Translations under genes and position numbers: made by a program | In this document: positions 33,961 to 42,614 of the stretch, in pieces | Numbering within the stretch: the stretch's first letter is position 1 | Layout: each line of letters opens with the position of its first letter | Notes under the pieces: model-generated | What the model was told of the DNA's origin: nothing | The model's input: only the letters and a program-made list of their open reading frames with translations | Databases searched by the model: none | Assembly: GCF_000380105.1 (NCBI RefSeq) | Contig: NZ_KB904448.1 | Span: 1-64,000, forward strand | Direction of reading: 5' to 3' | Origin: Streptococcus orisratti DSM 15617 | Lineage (GTDB): Bacteria; Bacillota; Bacilli; Lactobacillales; Streptococcaceae | DNA: 64,000 bases

Positions 33961-34656
33961 TTAATTGAGCAAATTCAATCGTTTTTCCAACTGATTGATA
34001 GGGATTGTTTTCTTTGGTTGTTGGACTTCAAGTTTCGCCTGCATTTTTACAAGTAAATCTTGTTGGACAGCTTTTCGACTGAAAGAATAACTCTCAGTAT
34101 CCATTCCTTGTTTATCTTGTTTGTCAAAGAGAATCTTGTCCGCAAAGCCTAGTTCAACAGCCTTTTTGGCATTGAACCAAGACTCTGAGTCCATGAGGTG
34201 CGAGAGTTTGGTTCTTGAAAGTCCTGTTCTTAGTTCATAGGCATTGATGATGGATTCCTTAATTTCTCCCAACATTTCAATAACCTTCTGCATGTCCTTG
34301 GCTTCACCTTGTGCCACAGTCCAAGGGTTGTGAATCATCATCATGGCAACTGGACTCATAGAAACCGTTGTACCTGCCATGGCAATGACACTAGCAGCAC
34401 TTGCGGCTAATCCATCAATCACTACATGGACATCACCTTTGTAATCCATCAGCATGTTATAGATTTGTGCAGCCGCAAAAACATCACCCCCCGGACTATT
34501 AATCCAGAGGGTGATGTCTCCGTTTCCTGCATGTAAATCATTTTTAAATACTTGTGGCGTGACTTCATCGCCAAACCACGTCTCTTCAGCAATCTGTCCT
34601 TCAATACGAAGTGTTCGACCACTATCATCTTCTGTAAAATTCCAAAACTTATGCAT
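33961..34656 (-). CDS. ClpP-like phage head maturation protease
   Basis: A 231-aa serine protease of the ClpP fold: LWINSPGGDVFAAAQIYNML, catalytic Ser in GLAASAASVIAMAG (about residue 96), His in MMMIHNPW (about 120) and an Asp in the following helix region. The C-terminal 50 residues are basic and probably interact with the prohead. It overlaps the portal gene by 8 nt and precedes the capsid gene. It cleaves the capsid delta domain during prohead maturation. Confidence 0.93.
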   Translation of the reverse strand: MHKFWNFTEDDSGRTLRIEGQIAEETWFGDEVTPQVFKNDLHAGNGDITLWINSPGGDVFAAAQIYNMLMDYKGDVHVVIDGLAASAASVIAMAGTTVSMSPVAMMMIHNPWTVAQGEAKDMQKVIEMLGEIKESIINAYELRTGLSRTKLSHLMDSESWFNAKKAVELGFADKILFDKQDKQGMDTESYSFSRKAVQQDLLVKMQAKLEVQQPKKTIPINQLEKRLNLLN

Positions 34657-35932
34657 CTATATCCTCCTCAGATTGAGTTTCTTGTTCTACTGGTCCTTGT
34701 TTCATAAAGCCACCCGCATCCTTCAGTTTCGTCATGTTTCCATTTATCAAGTAGAGATTGCCTCCTTCCTCATCTGAAAGGAGATTCAAGTCCTCAAGTT
34801 CACGAATATCATTCGTCGACAGCCAGCCATTTTGTCTACCAATCGCATAGCCGTTCATCCGACTCTGATAATCGCCACGAAGAAGACCATCTACATTGAA
34901 CTTCACAAAGTAGGTTTTCTTTTCCTCAGGTAAAAAAAGAGACCTCTTGAAAGCCTGTTCGAGACGAACTACCCAAGGGTCTAAGGTATATTTAACAAAT
35001 TCTAGAGATTGTTGCTCAATGTTTGAAAATGAGGATTTCTCCAAGTCGCCAACCATATGAGGTGGAATGCGGTAGAGCCTTGCAATTTCATTGATTTGGA
35101 ATTTTCTAGTTTGGAGAAACTGGGCTTCTTCTGGAGGAATACCTACTTGAGTGTATTTCATCCCTTCCTCTAGCACTGCCACTTTATGGGCATTTGTTAC
35201 CCCATTGTAGACTGCATTCCATGAATCTCTCACTCGTTTGGGATCTTTGAGAATGCCTGGGTGTTCCAAAACGCCACCAGGATTTGCACCATTTTTAAAG
35301 AATGATGCCCCATAGTTTTCCGTTGCCAAGGTCATACCGATAGCATTTTTAGCAAGAGCAATTGGAGAATAACCTATCAAGCCATCAAAACCCAGACCAG
35401 GTACATGAAGAACATCTTCTGCTCTCAAGATAGCATTACCCTTTTCCTTAAAGTTAGGATTTTCTTCTGACTGACGCTTGTATTTGTAATAGAGCTTTCC
35501 ACTATCATCACGATGAACAGACATCTTATCTGGTAAAAGTGGGTAAAGACTGATAACCTGTCCACTCCTATCTCGGATAATCTGGACATAGGCATTGCCC
35601 CATATCAGTAGATGGGTCATCAAGGTTTCTCTAAAAACAAAGGATGACATCTCAGGGTTAGGTTCATCATGTAAGAGAAAATAAAGGGGATGTTCCACCT
35701 TCTTCTCCTTTCCAGTTGCCATTCTCTCATATACATGAATGGGTAATGAAGCAACTGCTTCAGCTAAGATACGGACACAAGCATACACAGCTGTCGTCTG
35801 CATAGCTTTAAACTCATCTACGTTCTCCCCACTGGTCGTTCGTCCAAACAGATATGAGAAGTCCTGACCTTCATAACTATTTCGTGGTTTATCTCTAGCA
35901 CGCTTACGTCCCAGAAAATCTAGTAGTCCCAT
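34649..35932 (-). CDS. HK97-family portal protein
   Basis: A 427-aa protein starting MGLLDFLGRKRARDKPRNSY (ATG at 35932 after AAAGGGGGAACT; an upstream in-frame ATG lies in the terminator). Portal signatures are YACVRILAEAVASLPIHVYER, GNAYVQIIRDRSGQVISLYPL, GIPPEEAQFLQTRKFQINEIARLYRIPPHMVGD and SNIEQQSLEFVKYTLDPW. It forms the dodecameric DNA channel. The portal is separated from terminase by the inserted Phd/Doc pair. Confidence 0.93.
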   Translation of the reverse strand: MGLLDFLGRKRARDKPRNSYEGQDFSYLFGRTTSGENVDEFKAMQTTAVYACVRILAEAVASLPIHVYERMATGKEKKVEHPLYFLLHDEPNPEMSSFVFRETLMTHLLIWGNAYVQIIRDRSGQVISLYPLLPDKMSVHRDDSGKLYYKYKRQSEENPNFKEKGNAILRAEDVLHVPGLGFDGLIGYSPIALAKNAIGMTLATENYGASFFKNGANPGGVLEHPGILKDPKRVRDSWNAVYNGVTNAHKVAVLEEGMKYTQVGIPPEEAQFLQTRKFQINEIARLYRIPPHMVGDLEKSSFSNIEQQSLEFVKYTLDPWVVRLEQAFKRSLFLPEEKKTYFVKFNVDGLLRGDYQSRMNGYAIGRQNGWLSTNDIRELEDLNLLSDEEGGNLYLINGNMTKLKDAGGFMKQGPVEQETQSEEDIDA

Positions 35933-35952
35933 AGTTCCCCCTTTTGAGTACG

Positions 35953-35982
35953 AAAAAAGCACCTCAATTGAAGTGCTTTTCG
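35953..35982 (-). terminator. Hairpin between the Doc gene and portal gene
   Basis: AAAAGCACCTC...AATTG...AAGTGCTTTT forms a stem with one G.T position. On the minus strand it follows the toxin gene and ends in TTTTTTCG. The 35983-36072 remainder has no gene. If effective it insulates the toxin-antitoxin transcript from the head genes or attenuates read-through. Confidence 0.6.
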
Positions 35983-36072
35983 ATTATTCTTAGATGGTTT
36001 TCATCTCTCCTTCTTCAAGAAGATACCATGTTCTATCACTTTCTTGAAGTTATATCCTCAATAAGAAAAGTT

Positions 36073-36444
36073 TTAATGATTCCGAATGTATTCTAAAATT
36101 GCATCATAATCTAATTCTGATGAAGCTACTCCAAGTCCTAGCTTCACTACTTCATCATCAGTCTGATTTAATATAATGCCATTTAATTCTAGGAAAATAA
36201 TCATGACAAAAACTCCAATTCGCTTGTTCCCATCAAGGAAGGCATGATTATTAACTAGCGAATAACAAAGTCTAGCAGCCTTTTCTTCAATACTTGGATA
36301 CTTCTCAACACCAAAATAAGTACTAAAAGCTGAAGATAGTGAAGATTCTATTAAACCAACATCCCTAACACCATCTAAACCCCCAGTAGCTTGAATTAAC
36401 CTAGTGTGTAATTCAATAACCTGTTCAACAGTTAATACTTTCAT
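36073..36444 (-). CDS. doc: Doc-like toxin (Fic-fold kinase) of a Phd/Doc pair
   Basis: A 123-aa protein with the Doc/Fic signature HAFLDGNKRIG at about residues 67-77 and the N-terminal VEQVIELHTRLIQATGG...RDVGLIESSL typical of Doc. Family knowledge: Doc phosphorylates EF-Tu and stops translation; the antitoxin's C-terminus inhibits it. Its ATG overlaps the antitoxin stop (ATGA). It sits inside the late structural operon between portal and terminase, so it is a cargo insertion (moron) that may stabilise the prophage. Confidence 0.9.
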   Translation of the reverse strand: MKVLTVEQVIELHTRLIQATGGLDGVRDVGLIESSLSSAFSTYFGVEKYPSIEEKAARLCYSLVNNHAFLDGNKRIGVFVMIIFLELNGIILNQTDDEVVKLGLGVASSELDYDAILEYIRNH

Positions 36445-36698
36445 TTTGCCAATTCCTTAAATGCATCAAGATGGCGTGATAAAACCGAAGTCGCAACTTC
36501 ATCCAAAGTTGATTGTTCAACAACCGTAGGGGTTGCCTGTTCCTCTTTAATTAGACTCTGATAGTCCACTAATACATACTTTGGTGTGTTATTTTTCAAT
36601 ATTACTGCAGTACCATTCGTATCGACCATACGAGCTACCTTAGAAAAGTTTTGATTTGCTTCAGAAATAGAGACTAAGTTTTCAATATTGATTTGCAT
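36441..36698 (-). CDS. phd: Phd/YefM-like antitoxin
   Basis: An 85-aa protein. The N-terminus (NLVSISEANQNFSKVARMVDTNGTAVILKNNTPKYVLVDY) is the Phd/YefM DNA-binding fold. The C-terminal 35 residues (VVEQSTLDEVATSVLSRHLDAFKELAK) are the likely toxin-neutralising helix. AGGAGGATATTACC precedes the ATG. It should repress its own promoter through the palindromic boxes at 36729-36775. Confidence 0.9.
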   Translation of the reverse strand: MQINIENLVSISEANQNFSKVARMVDTNGTAVILKNNTPKYVLVDYQSLIKEEQATPTVVEQSTLDEVATSVLSRHLDAFKELAK

Positions 36699-36719
36699 GG
36701 TAATATCCTCCTTTTCTCT

Positions 36720-36775
36720 ATTCTACCACTTTTTAGGATATATTCAACCTATTTAGGTAGTTTTCATCCTAAAAG
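36720..36775 (-). promoter_or_regulatory. Promoter and operator boxes of phd-doc
   Basis: Minus-strand TTGAAT (36742-36747), 16 bp, TAGAAT (36720-36725). Overlapping it are three dyad boxes: CTTTTTAGGAT (36729-36739), CCTATTTAGG (36748-36757) and ATCCTAAAAG (36766-36775), the outer two inverted relative to each other. The right box includes the TerL stop codon. The layout fits Phd-type cooperative autorepression. Confidence 0.7.
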
Positions 36776-38360
36776 CTTAATATACCACGTTCATCATACA
36801 CACTTCCTTCATCGGTTTGATGACGAATACAACGGTCCAGTCCCATAATGAGTGCTACGATACCGTCAATTTTCTCAACTGACTTTTCCTTATCAGGCTT
36901 GATATTGCCAGCTGGGTCTTGCCTCATGACTACGTTTTGTCCCATCCATTTCAGAACTGGATGGCCACCATGTTGAATCTTACCTTCCATCATAAGTTTG
37001 TAGAGTTCCTTAGACGGTGGACTCATGTCTTTATAACCTTGACCGAAAGGCACCAAGGTCAAACCCATCTCTTCTAGATTCTGAACCATCTGTGTCGCAT
37101 TCAACGGTCATAGGCTATTTCCTTGATATGATAGATTTCCGATAAGTCTTCAATAAATTTTTCGATAAAACCATAGTGAACAACATTACCCTCTGTAGTT
37201 TTGATATAGCCCTGACGCTCCCAAACATCATACAGAACATGGTCACGACGACATCTGAGTTCCAAGGTATCTTCTGGTAACCAAAAGAAAGGTAAGATAA
37301 TGTAGTTCTCCTCACTATTCCGTGGCGGAAAGACTAAGACTAAGGCTGTAATGTCAGATGTGCTCGATAAGTCAAGCCCTGCGTAACAATCACGACCTTT
37401 AAGAGCTACATAGTCAATTGGGGCATTGCCTTTCGCATAAACATGTTCTGGAATCCAAGCAACACTTGAACTTGTCCACATATTTAGACGGAGCTGCTTA
37501 AAGACATTCTCTTCAGCTGGGTTATCAAGTGCCTGTTCGTAGGCTTCTCTAACACGGTCAATCCCAATAGTATGCCCTAGTGAAGGGTTGACTCTTCTCC
37601 AGTTCGCTTCATCATTCCAATCATCTTCATCGGATAATCCATAAACCACTGGATAGAATGAAGTGTCCTTCTTTCTACCATTCAAAATATCCAATGCTTT
37701 AGTATGCAATTCATAACAGATGGAGTTCCTATCTGTTCCAGCTGTCGTGATAATAAAAAAGAGGGGTTGTTCCCTTGCATCTCCTGACCCTTTGGTCAAT
37801 ACATCATACAAATGGCGATTAGGCTGAGCGTGGATTTCATCAAAGACCAAGCCAGATACGTTTAGTCCATGCTTTGTCCCAGTCTCTGCAGAAAGAACTT
37901 GGTAAAACCCAGCATTAGAATAATTGACAATACGCTTGGTAGCACCCATTATCTTAGAACGCTTTTCCAAGGGGCGACTCATCTGCACCATCTGTTTGGC
38001 CACATCAAATACGATTGATGCTTGGTTTCGGTCACAAGCCGCACCATAAACTTCCGCACTGGCTTCATTATCCGCATATAGTAGATAAAGAGCGATAGCC
38101 GCTGCTAGCTCAGACTTACCATTCTTCTTTGGAATTTCTATATAGGCTGTTAAGAACTGACGGTTACCATCCTCCTTGACAATTCCAAATAGGTCACGGA
38201 CAATCTGTTCCTGCCACGGCAACAAATCAAATCGCTTTCCTGCCCACTTGCCTTTGGTATGGGAGAGGTTATTGATAAATGTTACTGCCCTATCAGCCTT
38301 TACCTTATCATAGTGTGAGGTTGGAAGCATGAATGGACTTGGTTCATAATGATAGCTCAT
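36769..38360 (-). pseudogene. Terminase large subunit, split by an apparent one-base deletion
   Basis: Frame 1 (38360 to 37101) gives 419 aa: Walker A-like IEIPKKNGKSELAAAIAL, Walker B-like VSGLVFDEIHAQ, and nuclease motif CYAGLDLSSTSDITALVLVFP. It ends IKEIAYDR-stop. The other frame resumes NATQMVQNLEEMGLTLVPFGQGY to DERGILSF-stop at 36769. The bases at the join read CGT TGA ATG CG, where relatives have CGT TGG AAT GCG (R-W-N-A), so loss of one G explains everything. The TTG at 37104 is not a natural start. The missing half carries part of the nuclease domain, so DNA packaging should fail unless the join is a sequencing error or a programmed shift. Confidence 0.85.
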
Positions 38361-38830
38361 AAAATTCCTCCTAACAAATCTTCCATTTCATCACCAGTAC
38401 CAACTTCCGAATCCATCGTCGCTAAACGGTTACGTGCTGATGGTGTTAAACCAAACTGTTCACAGAATTTAAGCATGATTTTGAGATTAGTCTGGCTGAT
38501 AGAGACTTGAGGGACTTGTTGGAGATAGCCATTCGGGGTTTTGATAATGGAGCCATGCTTGGTAAGAAACTCTTCCGCCTCTTTCCAGCGTGCGTAAGCT
38601 TGACAATATCCTGCAAATGCAGTCATGTCCATTTCGGTTAAAATTCCCATTTGTTCGAGAATTTTTCCCATCCGTTTCCACTCCTTCTTTGCATCATCTT
38701 CAAGCCACTGTGGGCAACGTGGGGCTTTTTGTTTGGGTTTGACTTCATTCGTAGGAAGTGGTCGCTTACCAGGATTTCCCTCAAGTATTTTCATATTCGT
38801 AGGCTTTGGTTTTCGCCCCCTGATTGCCAC
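38357..38830 (-). CDS. Terminase small subunit (P27 family)
   Basis: A 157-aa DNA-binding packaging protein: MAIRGRKPKPTNMKILEGNPGKRPLP (basic start), APRCPQWLEDDAKKEWKRMGKIL, DMTAFAGYCQAYARWKEAEEFL and QTNLKIMLKFCEQFGLTPSARNRL, all characteristic of the P27 family used by cos-type siphophages. Its stop overlaps the TerL start. RBS CTAAAGGAGGTG. Confidence 0.93.
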   Translation of the reverse strand: MAIRGRKPKPTNMKILEGNPGKRPLPTNEVKPKQKAPRCPQWLEDDAKKEWKRMGKILEQMGILTEMDMTAFAGYCQAYARWKEAEEFLTKHGSIIKTPNGYLQQVPQVSISQTNLKIMLKFCEQFGLTPSARNRLATMDSEVGTGDEMEDLLGGIL

Positions 38831-38853
38831 AATCTCACCTCCTTTAGAGTAAG

Positions 38854-38880
38854 AAAAAAGAACTCAATTCGAGTTCATTC
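38854..38880 (-). terminator. Weak hairpin plus T-tract upstream of terS
   Basis: On the minus strand GAACTC/GAGTTC (6-bp stem) is followed by TTTTTTC. It separates the small accessory genes from terminase and probably causes partial termination. Confidence 0.5.
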
Positions 38881-39111
38881 TTAAAGTTCATTAAAGTTAT
38901 CAAGAACAGCCTGACAGACAGTTCTGTCAATATCGTCCATGTTATCTATTTCGTTCCCATATCTATATTGGTAGATATATTCACCATCACGTTTTATTGT
39001 CAGAATTCTAATCCAAGCACCGTCTATATTTCTCGGGTCTGTTGTATCTTCACGGAGAAATTCACAAACGTAATGCCTATCACCAACCGTTCGAGTCATT
39101 ATTTCCCACAT
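38881..39111 (-). CDS. Small phage hypothetical protein
   Basis: A 76-aa acidic protein (MWEIMTRTVGDRHYVCEFLREDTTDPRNID...) with aromatic beta-like segments (GEYIYQYRYGNEID). The gene starts 1 nt after the stop of the DUF4314-like gene, so it is co-translated. No family is recognised. An internal ATG (39099) is an alternative start. Confidence 0.55.
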   Translation of the reverse strand: MWEIMTRTVGDRHYVCEFLREDTTDPRNIDGAWIRILTIKRDGEYIYQYRYGNEIDNMDDIDRTVCQAVLDNFNEL

Positions 39112-39112
39112 C

Positions 39113-39325
39113 TTACTTTACCTTTTCCACGATATCTATTCCATATAAAACATTCAGGCAACTGCCATTTTCCCACTTAACTAAGAGTGAACCAATGTCA
39201 TCCACTCCAATAACTGTACCAATTGTTCCTTTAGGAACTGGATGTGGATCATCCATTTTTACTAATCTAACCTTTGTACCAACCGGATAGATTGTCTTTA
39301 GGTTATTGAAAATTTTTGAGTCCAT
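39113..39325 (-). CDS. DUF4314-like phage protein
   Basis: A 70-aa protein starting MDSKIFNNLKTIYPVGTKVRLV (ATG 39325 after TTGGAGAATAAC). The block YPVGTKVRLVKMDDPHPVPKGTIGTVIGVDDIGSLLVKWENGSCLNVLYG is the DUF4314 pattern, a small SH3/KOW-like barrel common in Firmicute phages near terminase and methylase genes. The molecular role is unknown. Confidence 0.8.
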   Translation of the reverse strand: MDSKIFNNLKTIYPVGTKVRLVKMDDPHPVPKGTIGTVIGVDDIGSLLVKWENGSCLNVLYGIDIVEKVK

Positions 39326-39326
39326 G

Positions 39327-39575
39327 TTATTCTCCAAACATATCGAATGCCCACTTGACAGCGTGACCAAGATCCGTAACAATTATTGATTCCTTGTATA
39401 TGCGGTTAAGTCGGCATTCAAATAATTCAAATTCTTCAAGGCTATCAACGATTTCGTAAATCTCAACTACTGTTTCTTTGTTTCCTTTGGATGCAACGAT
39501 AACCCATTCCTTGTAAGGAATGATACTTGCAGTTGTTGGGTAGGTTTCATAGAGTTTTTCAAGTGTTGTTGTCAT
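39327..39575 (-). CDS. Small phage hypothetical protein with duplicated promoter/leader
   Basis: An 82-aa protein from MTTTLEKLYETYPTTASIIPY. The ATG at 39575 has GAAGAGGAGAAC upstream; the longer frame MYTTKEEEN... is just the translated leader. No family is recognised. The notable point is upstream: the leader and promoter (39576-39635) are nearly identical to those of the 60-aa gene at 44788-44970, although the proteins are unrelated. Confidence 0.6.
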   Translation of the reverse strand: MTTTLEKLYETYPTTASIIPYKEWVIVASKGNKETVVEIYEIVDSLEEFELFECRLNRIYKESIIVTDLGHAVKWAFDMFGE

Positions 39576-39606
39576 GGTTTTGTTCTCCTCTTCTTTTGTT
39601 GTGTAC

Positions 39607-39635
39607 ATATTAACTCTAAAGGAGACTTATATCCA
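39607..39635 (-). promoter_or_regulatory. Phage promoter, copy 1 of a duplicated cassette
   Basis: Minus strand TGGATA (39630-39635), 17-bp spacer, TAATAT (39607-39612), then TACACAACAAAAGAAGAGGAG leading to the start. The copy at 45002-45030 has an altered spacer sequence but exactly the same length. Confidence 0.65.
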
Positions 39636-39668
39636 GTCATTTATAGATTATTTTGAAGGTATTTTCGA

Positions 39669-40928
39669 CTATTTTTCACTTGCTAGAATGGCACATCCAA
39701 TGGCATAGACAACTGTTACCGTCACTCCATTTCCAGCTTGTTTATACAGTTGGGCATCGGAGTTTACTGCTTGGGCTTTCTCGAACAAATCATCCGAAAA
39801 TCCTTGTAGTCGAAAACATTCTCGAGGGGTTAATCGTCTGATTTTTACAACTCGATCATTCCAAACCACAGCACCCATTTGACCACCGCATGATAGGTTA
39901 TGGGCGATTCCTTTCCCAACTCTTGCTCGTCTAGTTGGAGAGTTGGGATAGGATATATCCACGGAATCTCCTACCTCAGCAACTTGATAACCTTGCTTTG
40001 TACCATTTCTGACCTTGATACCTTCAAGAACGCCATGGCGGTCTTGAGAGGTCAATGTGAACATTGGCTCATCCTGTTCCTTGAGCCTACGTCCATTTTG
40101 ACGCTTATTGATTCGATTGGGTGTCAGAATAGGTTGAATTTCGAGTACTCCAGAATTCATAGCCGTCCGCTTTGTAGCTCCAGCAGTATATCGTGCAGTG
40201 ATACAACGTGCCTCATCTGTCAACTTTGGTTCTGTCAAAGATTGGTCAATCAAATAAAGACCAGTCTTAGCTCCCAGTCCACCACCCGCACCAACAAGGG
40301 TTGTGGCAATTCCACTAGGGTCGTAGACACGATAGCTTTGCATACCACCTACAAGTTGCTTAAGATGGCTACCGCTTTCTCCGCTGATAGGTAGTACTTT
40401 TCGTCGACCTCTACTTCTAAGATGTCCGATAGTGTAGATGCGTTCTCGATTTTGGGGAACTCCGTAGTCTTTTGAATTGAACACTTGCCACTCAAGGTCG
40501 TACCCTGCTTCATCCAGGATAGAGAGATAGTCGAGATAATCTCGTCCCCCGCCACTTGATAAAAGTCCCTTAACATTTTCAAGGAGTATCCACTCGGGTT
40601 TATCTTCTTCCTCTTGGCTTTGGATGATGTCAACAAATGTAAAAAAGAGTCCACTTCGTTCACCGTATAGGCCTGCTCGCTTTCCTGCGATAGACACATT
40701 TTGACAAGGGCTTCCCGCACACCAGAGATCTGCTTTTGGAAGTTGTGTTGGGTCAATGCTTGTGATGTCGTCATGAAACCATTCTCCTTTCGTGTCGTAC
40801 ATTGCTTCATAAGATTTTCTTGCAAATTTATCCTTTTCACAGTAACCGATACATTTGAAACCAGCTAATTCCAAACCACGACGAAAACCACCCACTCCTG
40901 CAAAGAAATCAAGAAAGGTTAGGCTCAT
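39669..40928 (-). CDS. Phage DNA (cytosine-5) methyltransferase
   Basis: A 419-aa m5C methylase. Motif I is FFAGVGGFRRGLELAG (residues 8-23), motif IV GSPCQNVSIAGKR with catalytic Cys near 76, motif VI ENVKGLL, motif VIII QNRERIYTIG, and motif X QAGNGVTVTVVYAIG at the C-terminus. The target-recognition region (about 240-340) is protein specific, so the DNA target cannot be predicted. ATGA overlap with the upstream ParB/methylase gene suggests they act together to mask phage DNA from host restriction. Confidence 0.92.
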   Translation of the reverse strand: MSLTFLDFFAGVGGFRRGLELAGFKCIGYCEKDKFARKSYEAMYDTKGEWFHDDITSIDPTQLPKADLWCAGSPCQNVSIAGKRAGLYGERSGLFFTFVDIIQSQEEEDKPEWILLENVKGLLSSGGGRDYLDYLSILDEAGYDLEWQVFNSKDYGVPQNRERIYTIGHLRSRGRRKVLPISGESGSHLKQLVGGMQSYRVYDPSGIATTLVGAGGGLGAKTGLYLIDQSLTEPKLTDEARCITARYTAGATKRTAMNSGVLEIQPILTPNRINKRQNGRRLKEQDEPMFTLTSQDRHGVLEGIKVRNGTKQGYQVAEVGDSVDISYPNSPTRRARVGKGIAHNLSCGGQMGAVVWNDRVVKIRRLTPRECFRLQGFSDDLFEKAQAVNSDAQLYKQAGNGVTVTVVYAIGCAILASEK

Positions 40929-42181
40929 ACCGTCCCCTCCATCATTGAATAGGCTTCATCAAAGGTCAAAGTCTGTCCATCACGCAACACCGTCACGTTA
41001 TGATTTCCTGTTGACTCTATATAACGTTTGACAATGACATCCACAAACTTCACATCCAACTCAATGCCGTAACAAACCCTTCCAGTTTGGTCTGCGGCCA
41101 TTAGGGTCGAACCAGAACCAAGGAATGGATCAAGAACAATTGTCCCACGCATGGATGAGTTTTGAATAGGATAGGCCATGAGCGGAATTGGTTTCATTGT
41201 TGGGTGGTCTTTACTAGATATTGGACGGTCATATTCCCAAATGGTTGTTTGTTTACGGTCACTGAACCATTGATGTTTTCCCTTTTGTTTCCAGCCAAAG
41301 AGACATGGTTCATGTTGCCACTGGTAGGGACTACGTCCAAGCACTAATGAGTTCTTCTTCCAAATGCAGCACCCACTGAGATAAAAACCAGCATCCTTAA
41401 ATGCCTTACGGAAGTTCAATCCTTCTGTATCCGCATGGAATACATAGATAGAGGCATCAGATTCTATATGTTTTTCTACCTGAGTGAACATGTCAAAAAG
41501 AAACTGGTAAAATTCACTATCTGGCATATTATCATTGAGAATCTTTCCAGCTGTTTCTTCCACGTCAACATTATAGGGAGGATCTGTCACAACCAAATTT
41601 GCCTTTTTATCACCTAACAGTTGGCCATATGTTTTGGCTTTTGTAGAGTCTCCACAAATCACTCGATGTTTACCAAGTTGCCAAATGTCCCCTCGTTTTG
41701 AAAAGGTGGGTTTATTTAATTCCTCTTCTACATCAAAGTCATCATCTGATAGGTCTTTATCATGGACATTTGATAGGATGTCATCAATTTCTGGTGGTTC
41801 AAAACCAGTCAGGTCGAGATTGAAATCCGATTCCTGTAAATCCAAAAGCAAGTCCGCCAAAAGCTGGTCATCCCATTGACCTGTGATTTTGTTAAGGGCA
41901 ATGTTCAGTGCCTTTTCATCTTCCTTGGATAAATTGACAATGACACATTTGGCAGTTTCATAGTCTAAGTCCTTCAATACAGTTAATCGTTGATGGCCAC
42001 CAATTACCGTCAAGTCTTTATTGACGATGATGGGGTCAACGTAACCAAACTTGAGTAGGCTTTGCTTAATCTTTTCATACTCCTTGTCACCCTTTTTGAG
42101 TTTTTTTCGAGGATTGTAGGAGGCTGGGTGTAGTTCAGATAATCGAATCTCTCTAATTTCCATTGTTGGTTGACTTGTCAT
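40925..42181 (-). CDS. ParB-like domain fused to an amino-DNA methyltransferase
   Basis: A 418-aa protein (ATG 42181 after AAAGGAGAAACC). Residues 1-130 are a ParB/Srx nuclease-like fold (LSELHPASYNPRK, YVDPIIVNKDLTVIGGHQRLTVLKDL). 190-418 is an N6-adenine/N4-cytosine methylase with motif IV DPPYNVD, a central helical part and motif I-type DPFLGSGSTLMAADQTGR. The order (catalytic motif before the AdoMet motif) is beta class. ParB-methylase fusions are common in Firmicute phages; the ParB part may bind or nick DNA or supply specificity. Confidence 0.9.
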   Translation of the reverse strand: MTSQPTMEIREIRLSELHPASYNPRKKLKKGDKEYEKIKQSLLKFGYVDPIIVNKDLTVIGGHQRLTVLKDLDYETAKCVIVNLSKEDEKALNIALNKITGQWDDQLLADLLLDLQESDFNLDLTGFEPPEIDDILSNVHDKDLSDDDFDVEEELNKPTFSKRGDIWQLGKHRVICGDSTKAKTYGQLLGDKKANLVVTDPPYNVDVEETAGKILNDNMPDSEFYQFLFDMFTQVEKHIESDASIYVFHADTEGLNFRKAFKDAGFYLSGCCIWKKNSLVLGRSPYQWQHEPCLFGWKQKGKHQWFSDRKQTTIWEYDRPISSKDHPTMKPIPLMAYPIQNSSMRGTIVLDPFLGSGSTLMAADQTGRVCYGIELDVKFVDVIVKRYIESTGNHNVTVLRDGQTLTFDEAYSMMEGTV

Positions 42182-42614
42182 TGGTTTCTCCTTTATAAAA
42201 GCGTGATTGGATGTAACACGAATGGCTACAAAATTTTCTATTTGGATTGGCATAAGATAAAAATGACCTGCCACATTGCTGGCAAGTCAAATCTTCATAT
42301 GCGGTTTTTGATTTATCGTGTTCGTTAGAATGTGTTGTCCACCAAACCTTACGACACTTATCCGAACAGAACTTCTTTGGTCTTCCTATTTTATGAATTT
42401 TCAGTGCTTGATAACACTGGGGGCAACGGAGTCCGTCATTCTGGTCGGCTTTTGCCATCTGCTTTGTCGCCGCTCCATGACCAAGCAATGCTGGATTTCG
42501 TTTACAGTATTTTTTAACAGAATCTCTAGATAGTCCTGTAGCCTTACCGATTAAGCCATAGCCAAGACCTTCTGCTCGCATTTTCCAGATTTGTTTGCGT
42601 TGACTTTCGTCCAT
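42153..42614 (-). CDS. Phage HTH and double zinc-finger protein
   Basis: A 153-aa protein from MDESQRKQIWKMRAEGLGYGLIGKATGLSRDSVKKYCKRN, a sigma-70 region 4-like/resolvase-like HTH. Two zinc knuckles follow: CPQCYQALKI...KFCSDKCRKVWW and CQQCGRSFLSY...KFCSHSCYIQSRF. The combination suggests a DNA-binding regulator or packaging/recombination helper. It lies upstream of, and overlaps, the ParB/methylase gene. The start choice rests on GGAAAGGAAAACAA. Confidence 0.65.
   Translation of the reverse strand: MDESQRKQIWKMRAEGLGYGLIGKATGLSRDSVKKYCKRNPALLGHGAATKQMAKADQNDGLRCPQCYQALKIHKIGRPKKFCSDKCRKVWWTTHSNEHDKSKTAYEDLTCQQCGRSFLSYANPNRKFCSHSCYIQSRFYKGETNDKSTNNGN

Noticed and set aside
36769-37104. Separate 111-aa protein starting at TTG 37104
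   Set aside because: Its sequence is the natural continuation of TerL after the Trp codon; the TTG is created by the frameshift.
39576-39608. Longer N-terminus MYTTKEEEN for the gene ending at 39327 (and likewise at 44971-45003)
   Set aside because: The same 11 codons precede two unrelated proteins and contain the RBS of the internal ATG; this is promoter leader, not protein.
40349-40840. 163-aa frame overlapping the cytosine methylase
   Set aside because: It lies wholly within the m5C methylase gene in another frame, with no motif or RBS.
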